Assembly (NCBI RefSeq): GCF_042610375.1
Contig: NZ_JBGJZL010000007.1
Coordinates: 62,001-126,000, forward strand
DNA from: CTSoil-075 sp042610375
GTDB lineage: Bacteria > Bacillota > Negativicutes > DSM-13327
Direction of reading: 5' to 3'
Length of the DNA: 64,000 nucleotides
Shown piece after piece: positions 23,905-32,981 of this stretch. The position numbers were made by a program, and so were the translations under genes. Within the stretch, counting starts at the first letter, position 1. Every line of letters starts with the position of its first letter. The notes beneath the pieces were generated by a model. It was not told where the DNA came from, searched no databases, and saw only the letters and a list, made by a program, of their open reading frames with translations.

Positions 23905-26004
23905 ATGCATGAGATCAGTAAATCAGTCAGGAAAAAAGATCATGCCGAGAAGATGAACGGTTCGGCAGTCTATATTGCCGATTTGAAACTGGAGAATATG
24001 CTTTATGCAAAGGTGTGCAGGTCGGAAAAAGCCCACGCGACGATTACTGCGATTAAAATTCCTCATCTTGAAAAGGGCTATTACGCTGTGGATTACAGAG
24101 ATGTTCCAGGGGAAAATCTCTTAAAAGTAGTCACGAGCGAACAGCCGATCTTTGCAGAGCATGAGGTAAAATTTATTGGTGAGCCCATTCTCATTATTGC
24201 AGGACCCGATGAGAGAAAAGTTGCCGATCTAATCAAAAGGGTTGAGATCACTTATATAGAAAAAGAATCGGTTTTTAGTATGGCGCACTCTGTGGACATG
24301 GCTGCTGAGTATTCCTATAAAAAAGGAGAACCAGACAAAATATTTTCCCAAGGGCTAGAAGTGATTGAGGAAACCTTTGAAACAGGTTATCAAGAACAAG
24401 CATATATTGAGCCCCAAGGCGTGATTGGTGTTTATGAGCAGGGAAAGGTAACGGTTTATGGTTCATTGCAGTGCCCTTATTATGTCAAAGGCGCGGTGAT
24501 GCAGTGTATGGGCCTAAAGGATGATGAAGTTCGTATTGTGCAAACAACGACAGGTGGTGGATTTGGTGGTAAGGAAGATTATCCATCGCTTCTTGCCTGT
24601 CAAGTCGCTGTGATTGCTCGTAAGGCTGGAAAACCTGTCCGTCTGATTCTCAAGCGACGCGAAGATATGGCTGTGACTCCCAAACGTCATCCGGCACGGC
24701 TTACCTATCGCGCTACATTGGATAAGGAAAAATTAATTATCGGCCTAGATGTGGACATCACTCTAGATGCTGGAGCATATGCAGGCTTATCAAGCGTTGT
24801 CTTGCAACGGTCCCTCATTGCCGCAATCGGCGTTTACAATATTCCTCATATCAAGGTCCACGGCAGAGCCATGTTGACGAATACTGTCCCAAATGGCGCA
24901 TTTCGCGGTTTTGGTGCACCACAGAGTATCTTTGCCATTGAATCTTTGATGAATCATATAGCAGAGAGGATGGGCATGTCGCCACTAGAACTCAAAAAGA
25001 AGTATCTAGTCAAACAAGGCGATGCAACCTCGACAAATGGAATTTTTCATGATCCAGTTAAAATGGAAGAGATGCTTGGAAAAATCGAAAAGATTTCTGG
25101 CTACAGTGAGAAACACCATCGTTATCGAAAACAGACGGGTAGATATCGCACAGGCATTGGCCTTTCAATGTTCCTCCATGGCTGTGGTTTTACTGGCTCG
25201 GCTGAGCGAGATTTTATTAAATCCGTAGTCCGGCTAGTAAAACGGCAAGATGATATGGTGGAAATTCTAGTCAGCAATGTAGACATTGGGCAGGGGCTAA
25301 AAACAACCCTTAGCAAGGTGGTGGCAACAGTATTAGAATTACCCCTTGACCAGATTATATTGGAAAATCCTGATACAGACCGAGTTCCCGATTCTGGACC
25401 AACCGTTGCTTCAAGGTCTTTGATGATTGTAGGCAGGCTGCTAGAAAAGGCTGCGATTCGCATGAAAGCCGATTGGAAGGTCGGAGAATATCAGATGGTA
25501 GAGGAGCATTATGTGCATTCTGATTTAATTCCTTGGGATGGGAACAGTTTTTCTGGAGATGCATATCCTACCTATTCATGGGGGGTAAATGTGGTAGAAG
25601 TCTATGTGGATACACTGCTTGCGACTACGGAGGTACGCAATGTCTGGGGTGCTTTTGATATAGGCACTGCCATTGATGTAACAATTGTAAAAGGACAGAT
25701 GGAAGGCGGCATGTTACAAGGGCTTGGCTACGGGTCCATGGAAAATATGAAGCAATCTGGTGGCATCATTCGGCAAGCCAGTATAACTGATTATATGATT
25801 CCAACAGCAAAAGATACGGTAAACTTTAAAACGGTTCTTGTGGATAATCCCTATAAAGAAGGACCCTTCGGGGCAAAAGGTGCAGGGGAGTTGACTTTGA
25901 TCGGAACTGCACCTGCATATACAGCAGCCGTTGAAAATGCAATTGGAGCAGCCGTATATCAGATTCCATTGACTCCTGAAAAAATAATGGAGGTGTTGTC
26001 ATAA
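23905..26004 (+). CDS. Xanthine dehydrogenase-family molybdopterin-binding subunit
   Basis: A 699-residue catalytic subunit of a molybdenum hydroxylase. The N-terminal a/b hammerhead domain (MNGSAVYIADLKLENMLYAK) precedes the molybdopterin-binding domain. Typical signatures are TTTGGGFGGKEDYPSL, NGAFRGFGAPQ, SNVDIGQGLKTTL and, near the end, GAKGAGELTLIGTAPA, which contains the catalytic Glu of the family. ATG 23905 with GAGGGG six bases upstream is preferred to ATG 23842, which lacks a site. The next two genes supply the [2Fe-2S] and FAD subunits. The substrate cannot be read with confidence; xanthine dehydrogenase-like purine or N-heterocycle hydroxylation is most likely. Cofactor-insertion (xdhC-type) genes are not adjacent. 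Confidence 0.92.
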   Translation: MHEISKSVRKKDHAEKMNGSAVYIADLKLENMLYAKVCRSEKAHATITAIKIPHLEKGYYAVDYRDVPGENLLKVVTSEQPIFAEHEVKFIGEPILIIAGPDERKVADLIKRVEITYIEKESVFSMAHSVDMAAEYSYKKGEPDKIFSQGLEVIEETFETGYQEQAYIEPQGVIGVYEQGKVTVYGSLQCPYYVKGAVMQCMGLKDDEVRIVQTTTGGGFGGKEDYPSLLACQVAVIARKAGKPVRLILKRREDMAVTPKRHPARLTYRATLDKEKLIIGLDVDITLDAGAYAGLSSVVLQRSLIAAIGVYNIPHIKVHGRAMLTNTVPNGAFRGFGAPQSIFAIESLMNHIAERMGMSPLELKKKYLVKQGDATSTNGIFHDPVKMEEMLGKIEKISGYSEKHHRYRKQTGRYRTGIGLSMFLHGCGFTGSAERDFIKSVVRLVKRQDDMVEILVSNVDIGQGLKTTLSKVVATVLELPLDQIILENPDTDRVPDSGPTVASRSLMIVGRLLEKAAIRMKADWKVGEYQMVEEHYVHSDLIPWDGNSFSGDAYPTYSWGVNVVEVYVDTLLATTEVRNVWGAFDIGTAIDVTIVKGQMEGGMLQGLGYGSMENMKQSGGIIRQASITDYMIPTAKDTVNFKTVLVDNPYKEGPFGAKGAGELTLIGTAPAYTAAVENAIGAAVYQIPLTPEKIMEVLS

Positions 26005-26472
26005 ATGGTACAATTTGAACTCAACGGCAAGCTAGTCACGGTAGAGTGTAGTCCGTCTGAGCGTTTGCTCGATATCTTGCGGAGCCAGTTTTTCTTGAAC
26101 GGACCCAAAGAAGGTTGTGGGGAAGGAGAATGCGGAGCCTGTTCTGTACTCATTAACAGCAGGTTGGTCAATGCTTGCCTAGTCGCAGTAGGTAGCCTAC
26201 AAGATGCAAAAGTGATGACCATCGAAGGTTTTTGCCATACTGAACGCTATCAGATGATGGAAGATGCTTTTGCCGAAGCGGGCGCGGTACAGTGCGGCTT
26301 TTGCACTCCTGGCATGATCATGGCGGCAGAATCTTTGCTTTCAAATAATCCTCACCCATCTGAGGAAGACATTCGCGAAGCTATTTCAGGCAACCTATGC
26401 CGCTGCACAGGATACAACATGATCATTCATGGAATTCAAATGGCGGCAGAAAAGGGGACGGGATTATGGTAA
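26005..26472 (+). CDS. [2Fe-2S] subunit of the molybdenum hydroxylase
   Basis: A 155-residue electron-transfer subunit. The N-terminal plant-type ferredoxin domain has CGEGECGACSVLINSRLVNA with the four-cysteine pattern ending in NACL. The C-terminal helical domain has CGFCTPGM and CRCTGY, ligands for the second [2Fe-2S] cluster. The ATG follows the previous stop codon directly, and the end overlaps the start of the FAD subunit gene, so the three are translationally coupled. The length is the usual one for XdhC/CoxS/HcrC-type proteins. Confidence 0.95.
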   Translation: MVQFELNGKLVTVECSPSERLLDILRSQFFLNGPKEGCGEGECGACSVLINSRLVNACLVAVGSLQDAKVMTIEGFCHTERYQMMEDAFAEAGAVQCGFCTPGMIMAAESLLSNNPHPSEEDIREAISGNLCRCTGYNMIIHGIQMAAEKGTGLW

Positions 26473-27287
26473 AGGCATGGAATCCTATCACTTTGGAGGA
26501 AGCACTCTACATTAAAAAAGAACATCCAGGCGCAGTGCCCTATGCAGGAGGAACTGACTGGATGGTGAATCCTAAAGCCAACGTGCCATTACTGTTTCTT
26601 AATCAAATTCCATCATTAAAAGAAGTGTTAGAGGGTGATATCACCCTAGCGATTGGTGCATGTAGCGTCTATGCGGATTTGTTACAGACAATAGCAGTAC
26701 CAGAGATTTTAAAGTCCGCAATCCGTGGAATTGCCGCTCCTGCAATCCGCAATATAGGTACGCTAGGAGGAAATATTTGCAATGCTTCTCCAGCAGGGGA
26801 CAGCTTGCCTGCATTGTATGTACTTGATGCACAGGTCGTACTAGCTGCCATCAGTGACGGAGGAAATGTTAAAAGACGTAAAATGCCAGTTTGGGAATTT
26901 ATTCAGGGTGTACGCAAAACGGCACTGAGACCTGATGAATTATTAATAAAAATCTTAATTCCAAAACATAGCTTTTCTCATAGCTATTACCAAAAAGTAG
27001 GCGCGAGAAAGGCGCAAGCAATATCCAAACTCTCTTTTGCGGCACTGGCAAATGTAGAGCAAAGCAGAATTACAGAATTTCGTGTAGCCTTTGGATCAGT
27101 GGGTGCTACTGTGGTGCGTGATCAAAAACTAGAAAACATAGTATCACAACAGTCCTTAGACGTAGAAAAAGTTGCGCAGGTGTATGGGGATATCCTAAAA
27201 CCAATCGACGATCAGCGCTCCAACACTGTTTACCGAAAAAAAGTATGTATTAATTTATTAAAAGATTTCATACTATCGATCAAATAA
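26466..27287 (+). CDS. FAD-binding subunit of the molybdenum hydroxylase
   Basis: A 273-residue protein of the CoxM/XdhB type. The FAD-binding region includes VPYAGGTDWMVNPK and the conserved IRNIGTLGGNICNASPAGDS; the C-terminal domain (KVGARKAQAISKLSFAALAN) is the CO dehydrogenase flavoprotein C-terminal domain. ATG 26466 overlaps the stop of the [2Fe-2S] subunit by seven bases, so the longer upstream frame is rejected. It transfers electrons from the iron-sulfur clusters to an acceptor such as NAD. The gene order Mo, FeS, FAD differs from the more common FAD, FeS, Mo order. No clear terminator follows before the LacI gene promoter. Confidence 0.93.
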   Translation: MVKAWNPITLEEALYIKKEHPGAVPYAGGTDWMVNPKANVPLLFLNQIPSLKEVLEGDITLAIGACSVYADLLQTIAVPEILKSAIRGIAAPAIRNIGTLGGNICNASPAGDSLPALYVLDAQVVLAAISDGGNVKRRKMPVWEFIQGVRKTALRPDELLIKILIPKHSFSHSYYQKVGARKAQAISKLSFAALANVEQSRITEFRVAFGSVGATVVRDQKLENIVSQQSLDVEKVAQVYGDILKPIDDQRSNTVYRKKVCINLLKDFILSIK

Positions 27288-27366
27288 AGAAAAAGAACAA
27301 TATAAAGAAACTATCTTTTGGAAAAAGAATCTATCAAAATTTACAGACATTTGTGTGAAATGAATA

Positions 27367-27395
27367 TTGACAATATTAGAATTATCGAATAATAT
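27367..27395 (+). promoter_or_regulatory. Promoter of the LacI-family regulator gene
   Basis: TTGACA (27367-27372), a 17-base spacer and TAATAT (27390-27395). The operator-like sequence at 27416-27435 lies just downstream of the expected transcription start, the position for roadblock autorepression. Confidence 0.8.
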
Positions 27396-27415
27396 AAATG
27401 CGTGGAGTGTTTATT

Positions 27416-27435
27416 GGTTTCAGAAACCGGTTAAC
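27416..27435 (+). promoter_or_regulatory. Candidate LacI-type operator upstream of its own gene
   Basis: GGTTTCAGAAACC (27416-27428) is an odd-centred palindrome, overlapping GAAACCGGTTAAC (27423-27435) whose core AACCGGTT is symmetric. The GAAACCGxTxAAC pattern recurs four more times at 28507-28636. Confidence 0.7.
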
Positions 27436-27457
27436 ATGTATATAATAGGGAGATCAT

Positions 27458-28492
27458 ATGATAGAAAAAGGCAAAACAAATATTACAATAACGGATGTAG
27501 CTAAACGAGCAGGCGTTTCTAAAACGACGATATCTAGGTACTTGAATGGAAAGTTTGAATTTATGTCAGGCGAATCTCAAAAAAGAATTAAAGATATTAT
27601 TGAGGAGCTAAATTTTCGCCCAAACAAATTAGCACGAAGTCTCAAATCAAGTAAAAGTGGTTTAATTGGTGTACTGATTGCTGACATCAGTAACCCATTT
27701 TCTTCTGTATTGGTAAAAGGCATTACGGATTGTTGTAAAGAATATGGATATAATGTTGTCATTGCCAATACGGATAATGATAGTGAAAAAGAACGAGAGT
27801 ATATCTTGTCTATGATCGATCAAAGAGTAGAAGGATTGATTGTTAATACAGCGGGAGAAAATAATGAATTTTTGCAAAGTATTGACAATAATCATGTTCC
27901 GATTATTTTAGCTGATAGACCGGTTTTTCCCACTATGTTTGATACAGTTAAGACCAATGATTATCAAGCTACGATTGATACTTTGCAGTATCTTGCTCGC
28001 GAGGGATTTACTAGAGTCGGATTTTTTACTGAGCCGATCAATAATATTGGGACTCGGAATATTAGACAACAGGCATATCGACAGGTCTGTAGCGAAGTAC
28101 TTGATAGTGAGCCACAAGAATATATGATTGACAGTAAAGATGAATGTGGTATTGAAAACCTTGTTCAGACTTTTTTATCGACTAATGTTGGACAGCAGAA
28201 TGTTATATTTACTGCTAATGGTGTGACAATGTTAAGCGTATTGGGAGCCATTCATCGGCTGGGTCTTAGTATTCCCAAAGACATAGCTATCTGTGGTTTT
28301 GATAATTGGCCATGGATGGAATTAATTGGTTCGGGGATTACTGCAATATCACAACCTTTTTATGATATTGGTACTGAGTGTGTAAAACGTGTTATGTTTC
28401 GTTTACAAGACAATTCAAAATCAATTCCTGAGATTATCGAATTGTCAAATCAATTGATTATTAGAGGATCGACGCAATTAATCAAATTATAA
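27458..28492 (+). CDS. LacI-family transcriptional regulator (KdgR-like)
   Basis: A 344-residue repressor. The N-terminal LacI HTH and hinge helix read ITDVAKRAGVSKTTISRYLN and RPNKLARSLKSSKSG. The C-terminal periplasmic-binding-like domain starts at IGVLIADISNPFSSVLVKGI and has GFDNWPWMELIGSGITAISQ near the effector site. It is followed by a sugar-acid gene cluster including a KDG-kinase-like gene, as for KdgR of Bacillus. Operator-like GAAACCG elements occur both in front of this gene and in front of the cluster, pointing to autoregulation plus operon control. The inducer is inferred to be a keto-deoxy sugar acid or a related compound. Confidence 0.93.
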   Translation: MIEKGKTNITITDVAKRAGVSKTTISRYLNGKFEFMSGESQKRIKDIIEELNFRPNKLARSLKSSKSGLIGVLIADISNPFSSVLVKGITDCCKEYGYNVVIANTDNDSEKEREYILSMIDQRVEGLIVNTAGENNEFLQSIDNNHVPIILADRPVFPTMFDTVKTNDYQATIDTLQYLAREGFTRVGFFTEPINNIGTRNIRQQAYRQVCSEVLDSEPQEYMIDSKDECGIENLVQTFLSTNVGQQNVIFTANGVTMLSVLGAIHRLGLSIPKDIAICGFDNWPWMELIGSGITAISQPFYDIGTECVKRVMFRLQDNSKSIPEIIELSNQLIIRGSTQLIKL

Positions 28493-28506
28493 ATTTTTTT
28501 GCTATA

Positions 28507-28532
28507 GAAACCGATAAACTAAACCGATAAAC
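28507..28532 (+). promoter_or_regulatory. Tandem 13-bp operators, first pair
   Basis: GAAACCGATAAAC (28507-28519) is followed immediately by TAAACCGATAAAC (28520-28532), then TTTA. The pair starts 15 bases after the LacI stop codon and 104 bases upstream of an equivalent pair. Confidence 0.75.
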
Positions 28533-28610
28533 TTTAGATTAGACATAATTATCTGTAAGAGACTAGAATGAATGTAGTCTAAGGAAACACATATTTTTTT
28601 ATTTGTTTTA

Positions 28611-28636
28611 GAAACCGGTAAACGGAATCGATAAAC
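28611..28636 (+). promoter_or_regulatory. Tandem 13-bp operators, second pair
   Basis: GAAACCGGTAAAC (28611-28623) is followed immediately by GGAATCGATAAAC (28624-28636), again then TTTA. It lies about 45 bases before the first gene of the sugar-acid cluster. The 104-base distance to the first pair is close to ten helical turns, suitable for repression looping. Confidence 0.75.
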
Positions 28637-28680
28637 TTTACTATATAAATTATTAATAAAAGAAAAAGAGAGTGAAGAAG

Positions 28681-29445
28681 ATGAGGGAAAATATTGTAGT
28701 TAATACTATTGTTTTTGAAGATCTTATTAATAGTGGAGTAAAGCAGTGGCAACTATTTGAATCAGTGAAGTCCTTGGGAGTCTCTAAGATTGAAATTCGT
28801 CGGGAATGGATTGCGGATTTTCAAGAAGAAATAAAAAAAATGACATTAGAAGCACAAAAACACAACATAGAATTGTTATATTCTGTTCCAGCATCACTTT
28901 TTGTAGAAAAGCATCTTAATAAAGATCGACTTCTTCAATATCTAGATGAGGCTGATCGCATGCACGTCAAGATGATAAAGTTTGTAGTTGGTGATTTTGA
29001 GGTCACTAATGTAAGGGATGTCATTGAGCTTAAGAAAATTTTGCACAATAAAAACCTGATTGTTACTGTGGAAAACGATCAAACGGTTCAAAGTGGAAAA
29101 TTTAAATCGTTGAAACTCTTTTTAGATTGTTGCAAGGAGCATGATGTTCCTATTTACTGCACATATGATGTTGGCAACTGGCACTGGGTTCAAGAAGATC
29201 CAGCAAGTAATGCTTTCCATCTTGCTGAATCTGTAAAATATATTCACTTGAAGGATGTTGCTCATGAGAACGGTCAACCACGTGTTCGAGTTTTAGATGC
29301 GGGAGAAATGGATTGGCGAACAGTAGTAAAAATATTGCCTCCTAACATTCCTTTAGGAATTGAGCATCCATGTGGTACTGAGCCACTTAAAGTACTAAAA
29401 GAAGTGATTAAAAAACTTGCAGATGGAAATACGATAAAAATTTAA
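28681..29445 (+). CDS. TIM-barrel sugar phosphate isomerase/epimerase
   Basis: A 254-residue protein of the xylose isomerase-like TIM-barrel (AP endonuclease family 2) superfamily. Metal-site residues are suggested by VENDQT (Glu), YDVGNWHWV (Asp and His), and KDVAHENGQP; the C-terminal GIEHPCGTEPLKVL fits the final strand. ATG 28681 is chosen with GAGAGTG six bases upstream; a GTG at 28672 is possible. It is the first gene after the operator pairs, so it opens the regulated cluster. The reaction is probably a ketose/aldose or hydroxypyruvate-type isomerisation, or an epimerisation, of an acid sugar; I cannot assign it more narrowly. Confidence 0.85.
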   Translation: MRENIVVNTIVFEDLINSGVKQWQLFESVKSLGVSKIEIRREWIADFQEEIKKMTLEAQKHNIELLYSVPASLFVEKHLNKDRLLQYLDEADRMHVKMIKFVVGDFEVTNVRDVIELKKILHNKNLIVTVENDQTVQSGKFKSLKLFLDCCKEHDVPIYCTYDVGNWHWVQEDPASNAFHLAESVKYIHLKDVAHENGQPRVRVLDAGEMDWRTVVKILPPNIPLGIEHPCGTEPLKVLKEVIKKLADGNTIKI

Positions 29446-29472
29446 TTTATGTAAATGGTGGGAGGAAAATAT

Positions 29473-30426
29473 ATGTGTGAAATTCTAACTCTTGGAGAAC
29501 CCATGGCTCTTTTTCTGGCCGATCAAGAAGGAGCACTTGATCAGATTGAAAACTTTACAAAGCTCGTTGCGGGGGCAGAAGTAAACTTCGCGATTGGTAT
29601 GGCTCGATTAGGACATAATGTGGCTTATATTACCAAATTAGGTGAAGATCCTTTTGGGAAATATATCAATAATTTTCTTTTGCAAAACAAGATCGATACC
29701 CGTTATGTGACCTTTGATACAGGACATTTTACCGGATTTCAAATGAAATCAAAAGTTCAAGTGGGCGATCCAGAAGTTTTTTACTTCCGAAGGCATTCCG
29801 CAGCATCTCATTTACAGCCAGAAGATATTAACACCATATCATGGGATAGTGTAAAACATCTTCACGTAACAGGGATACCGCCTGCATTATCCTTAGATTG
29901 TCGAGATGTCATTTATGAATTGACAGCGATTGCAAGGAAGAAAGGTATTTGTATTTCTTTTGATACGAATTTGCGACCACAGTTATGGAAAAGTAAAGAA
30001 GAGATGATACGTGTTATTAATGACTTAGCTTTTCGCAGTGATATTGTATTACCTGGAATTAACGAAGGAAAAATCTTAACTGGTAGTGATGATCCAAATG
30101 TTATTGCAGATTTCTATCTAACTAAAGGAGTAAAAACCGTCATTATTAAGCTTGGAGATAAGGGCGCGTTTGTTAAGACGCAGGATACATCTTTTTTCGT
30201 TGATGGTTTTAAAGTTGAAACGGTGATCGATACTGTTGGTGCAGGGGATGGATTTGCCGTAGGTGTAGTGAGCGGATTGCGCGCAGGACTCTCTCTAAAA
30301 GAGGCTGTTGTGAGAGGAAATGCCATTGGTGCGTTAGCAGTTATGTCACCAGGTGATAATGATGGGTTACCGAATAAACAAGAGCTGGACAAGTATCTAA
30401 AAGATAATTTTCCGTCACATTGTTAG
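29473..30426 (+). CDS. PfkB-family sugar kinase, 2-keto-3-deoxygluconate kinase-like
   Basis: A 317-residue ribokinase-fold enzyme. The N-terminal substrate region is TLGEPMALFLADQEGALDQI and AGAEVNFAIGMARLGHNVAY; the PfkB signature near the C-terminus is DTVGAGDGFAVGVVSGL, with the catalytic Asp. The residues around FEYFRRHSAA (here VFYFRRHSAASHL) are typical of KdgK, which phosphorylates 2-keto-3-deoxygluconate at C6. GGGAGG lies nine bases upstream of ATG 29473; the ATG at 29455 is too close. It is in an operon with the isomerase (27-base gap) and the dehydrogenase. A matching KDPG aldolase gene is not in the cluster. Confidence 0.88.
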   Translation: MCEILTLGEPMALFLADQEGALDQIENFTKLVAGAEVNFAIGMARLGHNVAYITKLGEDPFGKYINNFLLQNKIDTRYVTFDTGHFTGFQMKSKVQVGDPEVFYFRRHSAASHLQPEDINTISWDSVKHLHVTGIPPALSLDCRDVIYELTAIARKKGICISFDTNLRPQLWKSKEEMIRVINDLAFRSDIVLPGINEGKILTGSDDPNVIADFYLTKGVKTVIIKLGDKGAFVKTQDTSFFVDGFKVETVIDTVGAGDGFAVGVVSGLRAGLSLKEAVVRGNAIGALAVMSPGDNDGLPNKQELDKYLKDNFPSHC

Positions 30427-30471
30427 ACGGAGATTAAATAAAAAACAGTCATGATAAGGGAGATGAGTGAT

Positions 30472-31422
30472 ATGGTAAAAGTTTTAGTAACAGCAAGGTC
30501 TTTTGCTTTGTGTGCTGAGGCAAAGACAATCTTAGAGTCTAAAGGATATTCCATTACTTGGAATCCAGTTGGAAGACCATTAAAGGAACAAGAACTATTA
30601 GAATTAATACCAGGCATGGATGCTCTAATTACAGGCACAGATGAAGTCTCAGAGAAGGTCATTGCAGCAGGATTACCAAGTCTTAAAGTCATCGCGAAAT
30701 ATGGTGTAGGATATGACAATATTGATGTTGCTGCTGCAAAACGTCATGGGGTACAAGTTACCTTTACACCAGGTGTTTTGACTAAAGCAGTCGCCGAATT
30801 GGCGATGGGACTATTGATGTCTGCTGCTCGTAATATTGCTGCAATGGATCGATTGGTACGGCAGGGTAAATGGGAGCGAATTACAGGAACTGAGCTATCA
30901 GGCAAAACAATTGGGATTGTAGGAACAGGCAATATTGGCAGGGAAGTTGCTAAAAGAGCAGCTGCGTTTGAGATGAATGTTATTGCTTATGATGTTTGGC
31001 CTAACAGCGATTTTGCTGCCCAGTATGGAGTTAGCTATGTTCCACTAAGCGAACTATTTGAAAAAGCTGATTTTATTTCCCTGCATACCCCTTCTACACC
31101 TGAGACTGTTGGTATGGTTAATATAGAAAGCTTGCAGAATATGAAGAATACGGCTGTACTGATCAATACAGCGCGTGGAGATCTTATTGTTGAAGAAGAT
31201 CTGATTAAGGCTCTGCAGGAAGGTATCATTGCTGGTGCAGGTATGGATACTTTTGCAGTGGAGCCCCTTCAAGATGAAAGATTTTCTAAAATGAACAATG
31301 TTGTTCTTTCTCCACATGCTGGATCAAATACTCGTGAAACAGTAGCTAGAATGAGTGTAATGGCTGCAACTGATGTAGTTGCCGTTTTAACCGGTAAGCC
31401 ACCCCACTATCCTGTGAGGTAA
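30472..31422 (+). CDS. D-2-hydroxyacid dehydrogenase (phosphoglycerate dehydrogenase-like)
   Basis: A 316-residue NAD-dependent dehydrogenase. The Rossmann motif is KTIGIVGTGNIGREVAKRA; catalytic Arg, Glu and His are visible in LINTARGDLIVEE, GAGMDTFAVEPLQD and NVVLSPHAGSNTRE. The short length without an ACT domain suits a sugar-acid or hydroxypyruvate/glyoxylate reductase rather than serine biosynthesis. AAGGGAG lies nine bases before ATG 30472. It is placed 45 bases after the kinase gene and ends at a large hairpin. In this cluster it could interconvert a 2-keto and a 2-hydroxy sugar acid; this is an inference from position. Confidence 0.88.
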   Translation: MVKVLVTARSFALCAEAKTILESKGYSITWNPVGRPLKEQELLELIPGMDALITGTDEVSEKVIAAGLPSLKVIAKYGVGYDNIDVAAAKRHGVQVTFTPGVLTKAVAELAMGLLMSAARNIAAMDRLVRQGKWERITGTELSGKTIGIVGTGNIGREVAKRAAAFEMNVIAYDVWPNSDFAAQYGVSYVPLSELFEKADFISLHTPSTPETVGMVNIESLQNMKNTAVLINTARGDLIVEEDLIKALQEGIIAGAGMDTFAVEPLQDERFSKMNNVVLSPHAGSNTRETVARMSVMAATDVVAVLTGKPPHYPVR

Positions 31423-31451
31423 TATAATAAACTTTTGGGAGTGGTCTCGTT

Positions 31452-31522
31452 CTGCAGTTACATACAGAGTTTTTGGTTACTGAGTGTGATGTAGCTGCAG
31501 TCGGGAAGATCGAGGCTTTTTA
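31452..31522 (+). terminator. Large hairpin with T run between the dehydrogenase and MFS genes
   Basis: CTGCAGTTACAT (31452-31463) pairs with ATGTAGCTGCAG (31489-31500) with one wobble; an outer CTCG/CGAG pairing can extend it, then GCTTTTTATT. It may end the three-gene operon or attenuate transcription into the MFS gene. A good GGAAAGGAG followed by a seven-codon GTG frame lies just after it, with no evident role. Confidence 0.6.
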
Positions 31523-31641
31523 TTAGGAAAGGAGTGAGTAAAGCAAATAAGATGTAAAGTCTAATTCAATAGTAAGAGTCAGAGGGAAATTCAATTGCTA
31601 ATGATCGAATATTCGAAAGTATATAAAAAAGGGAGAGTAAG

Positions 31642-32916
31642 ATGGAAATGAAACAATTAGCTCAATCACGTTGGATGAAACTGATTCCATTGGCGTTTAT
31701 CACTTATAGTTTAGCTTACCTTGACCGGGCCAATTACAGTTTTGGGGCAGCATCTGGTCTTGCTAGAGATTTGAATATTACTGCGTCGGCATCCTCATTA
31801 CTCGGTGCGTTATTTTTCTTAGGATATTTCTTTTTTCAAATTCCAGGTGCTCTCTATGCTGAAAATCGAAGTGCTAAAAAATTAGTTTTTTGGACTTTAA
31901 TTTTGTGGGGCGGTCTGGCGACAGCAACAGGTATGGTTAATGACATTTCTGTATTATATGTGATTCGCTTTATGTTAGGAGTCGTTGAAAGTGTTGTTAT
32001 GCCCGCTATGCTGGTCTTTTTAAGTCACTGGTTCACTAAAAAAGAACGTTCACGGGCTAATACTTTCCTTATTTTAGGAAATCCAATTACTGTGTTATGG
32101 ATGTCTATTGTATCGGGATATCTTGTTAATTCTTTTGGATGGCGCATGATGTTTATTATTGAAGGTCTTCCGTCGATCATTTGGGCCGGTATTTGGTGGA
32201 TGATGGTAACCGATCATCCTAAAGATGCAAAATGGCTTACTACAACAGAGAAAAAAGACCTTGAAGAAGCTTTGCTAGAAGAACAAAAAGGTTTAAAACC
32301 AGTGAAAAACTACAAAGAAGCATTCAAATCTCCTAAAGTCATTACTCTTGCTTTTCAATATTTCTTTTGGAGTATTGGTGTTTATGGATTTGTCATGTGG
32401 CTGCCTTCTATTATAAAATCAGCGTCCAATATGGACATTGTTGCTGCAGGTTGGCTTTCGTCAGTACCTTATGCGTTAGCTGCCCTATTGATGGTAATCG
32501 TATCTTATTATTCTGACCGGACACAAAATCGTAAAGGTTTTGTTTGGGTATCCTTATTAATTGGCGCAATTGCTTTTTTTGGATCTTATATAATTGGATC
32601 ATCTAATTTTTGGTTATCGTATAGTCTGCTTGTTATTGCTGGTGGTGCGATGTATGCTCCCTATGGCCCATTTTTTGCAATCATTCCAGAAATTTTACCT
32701 AGGAATGTGGCAGGGGGAGCTATGGCGTTAATTAACAGTTTTGGGGCTTTGGGTTCTTTCATAGGAGCATATATTGTAGGCTACTTGAATTCTGCCACTG
32801 GTAGTCCAAGTGCATCTTATATCTTTATGTCAAGCTCATTAGTGATTGCCGTTATATTAACATTGATCACTAAAACTTCATCATCCGATGAGGCGACAAA
32901 CAAGGTTGCTTGCTAA
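31642..32916 (+). CDS. MFS transporter, anion:cation symporter (ACS) type for sugar acids
   Basis: A 424-residue membrane protein with twelve hydrophobic segments. The ACS-family N-terminal signature is SLAYLDRANYSFGAASGLAR, with FFLGYFFFQIPGALYAENRS in the second helix. Relatives carry hexuronates, galactonate, glucarate or tartrate. GGGAGAG precedes the ATG. It follows the LacI-controlled genes with a 220-base gap containing the large hairpin, so it may be part of the same operon through read-through. The likely cargo is an aldonate or uronate processed by the isomerase, kinase and dehydrogenase. Confidence 0.9.
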   Translation: MEMKQLAQSRWMKLIPLAFITYSLAYLDRANYSFGAASGLARDLNITASASSLLGALFFLGYFFFQIPGALYAENRSAKKLVFWTLILWGGLATATGMVNDISVLYVIRFMLGVVESVVMPAMLVFLSHWFTKKERSRANTFLILGNPITVLWMSIVSGYLVNSFGWRMMFIIEGLPSIIWAGIWWMMVTDHPKDAKWLTTTEKKDLEEALLEEQKGLKPVKNYKEAFKSPKVITLAFQYFFWSIGVYGFVMWLPSIIKSASNMDIVAAGWLSSVPYALAALLMVIVSYYSDRTQNRKGFVWVSLLIGAIAFFGSYIIGSSNFWLSYSLLVIAGGAMYAPYGPFFAIIPEILPRNVAGGAMALINSFGALGSFIGAYIVGYLNSATGSPSASYIFMSSSLVIAVILTLITKTSSSDEATNKVAC

Positions 32917-32981
32917 TTTATTTGCAATATTTATAATGTTCGGTATAGTGAAATGATGAATATCAGGGAGGTTATACTCAT

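Noticed and set aside
31533..31556. Seven-codon GTG frame after GGAAAGGAG before the MFS gene
   Set aside because: Too short and without codons or structures suggesting a leader peptide function.
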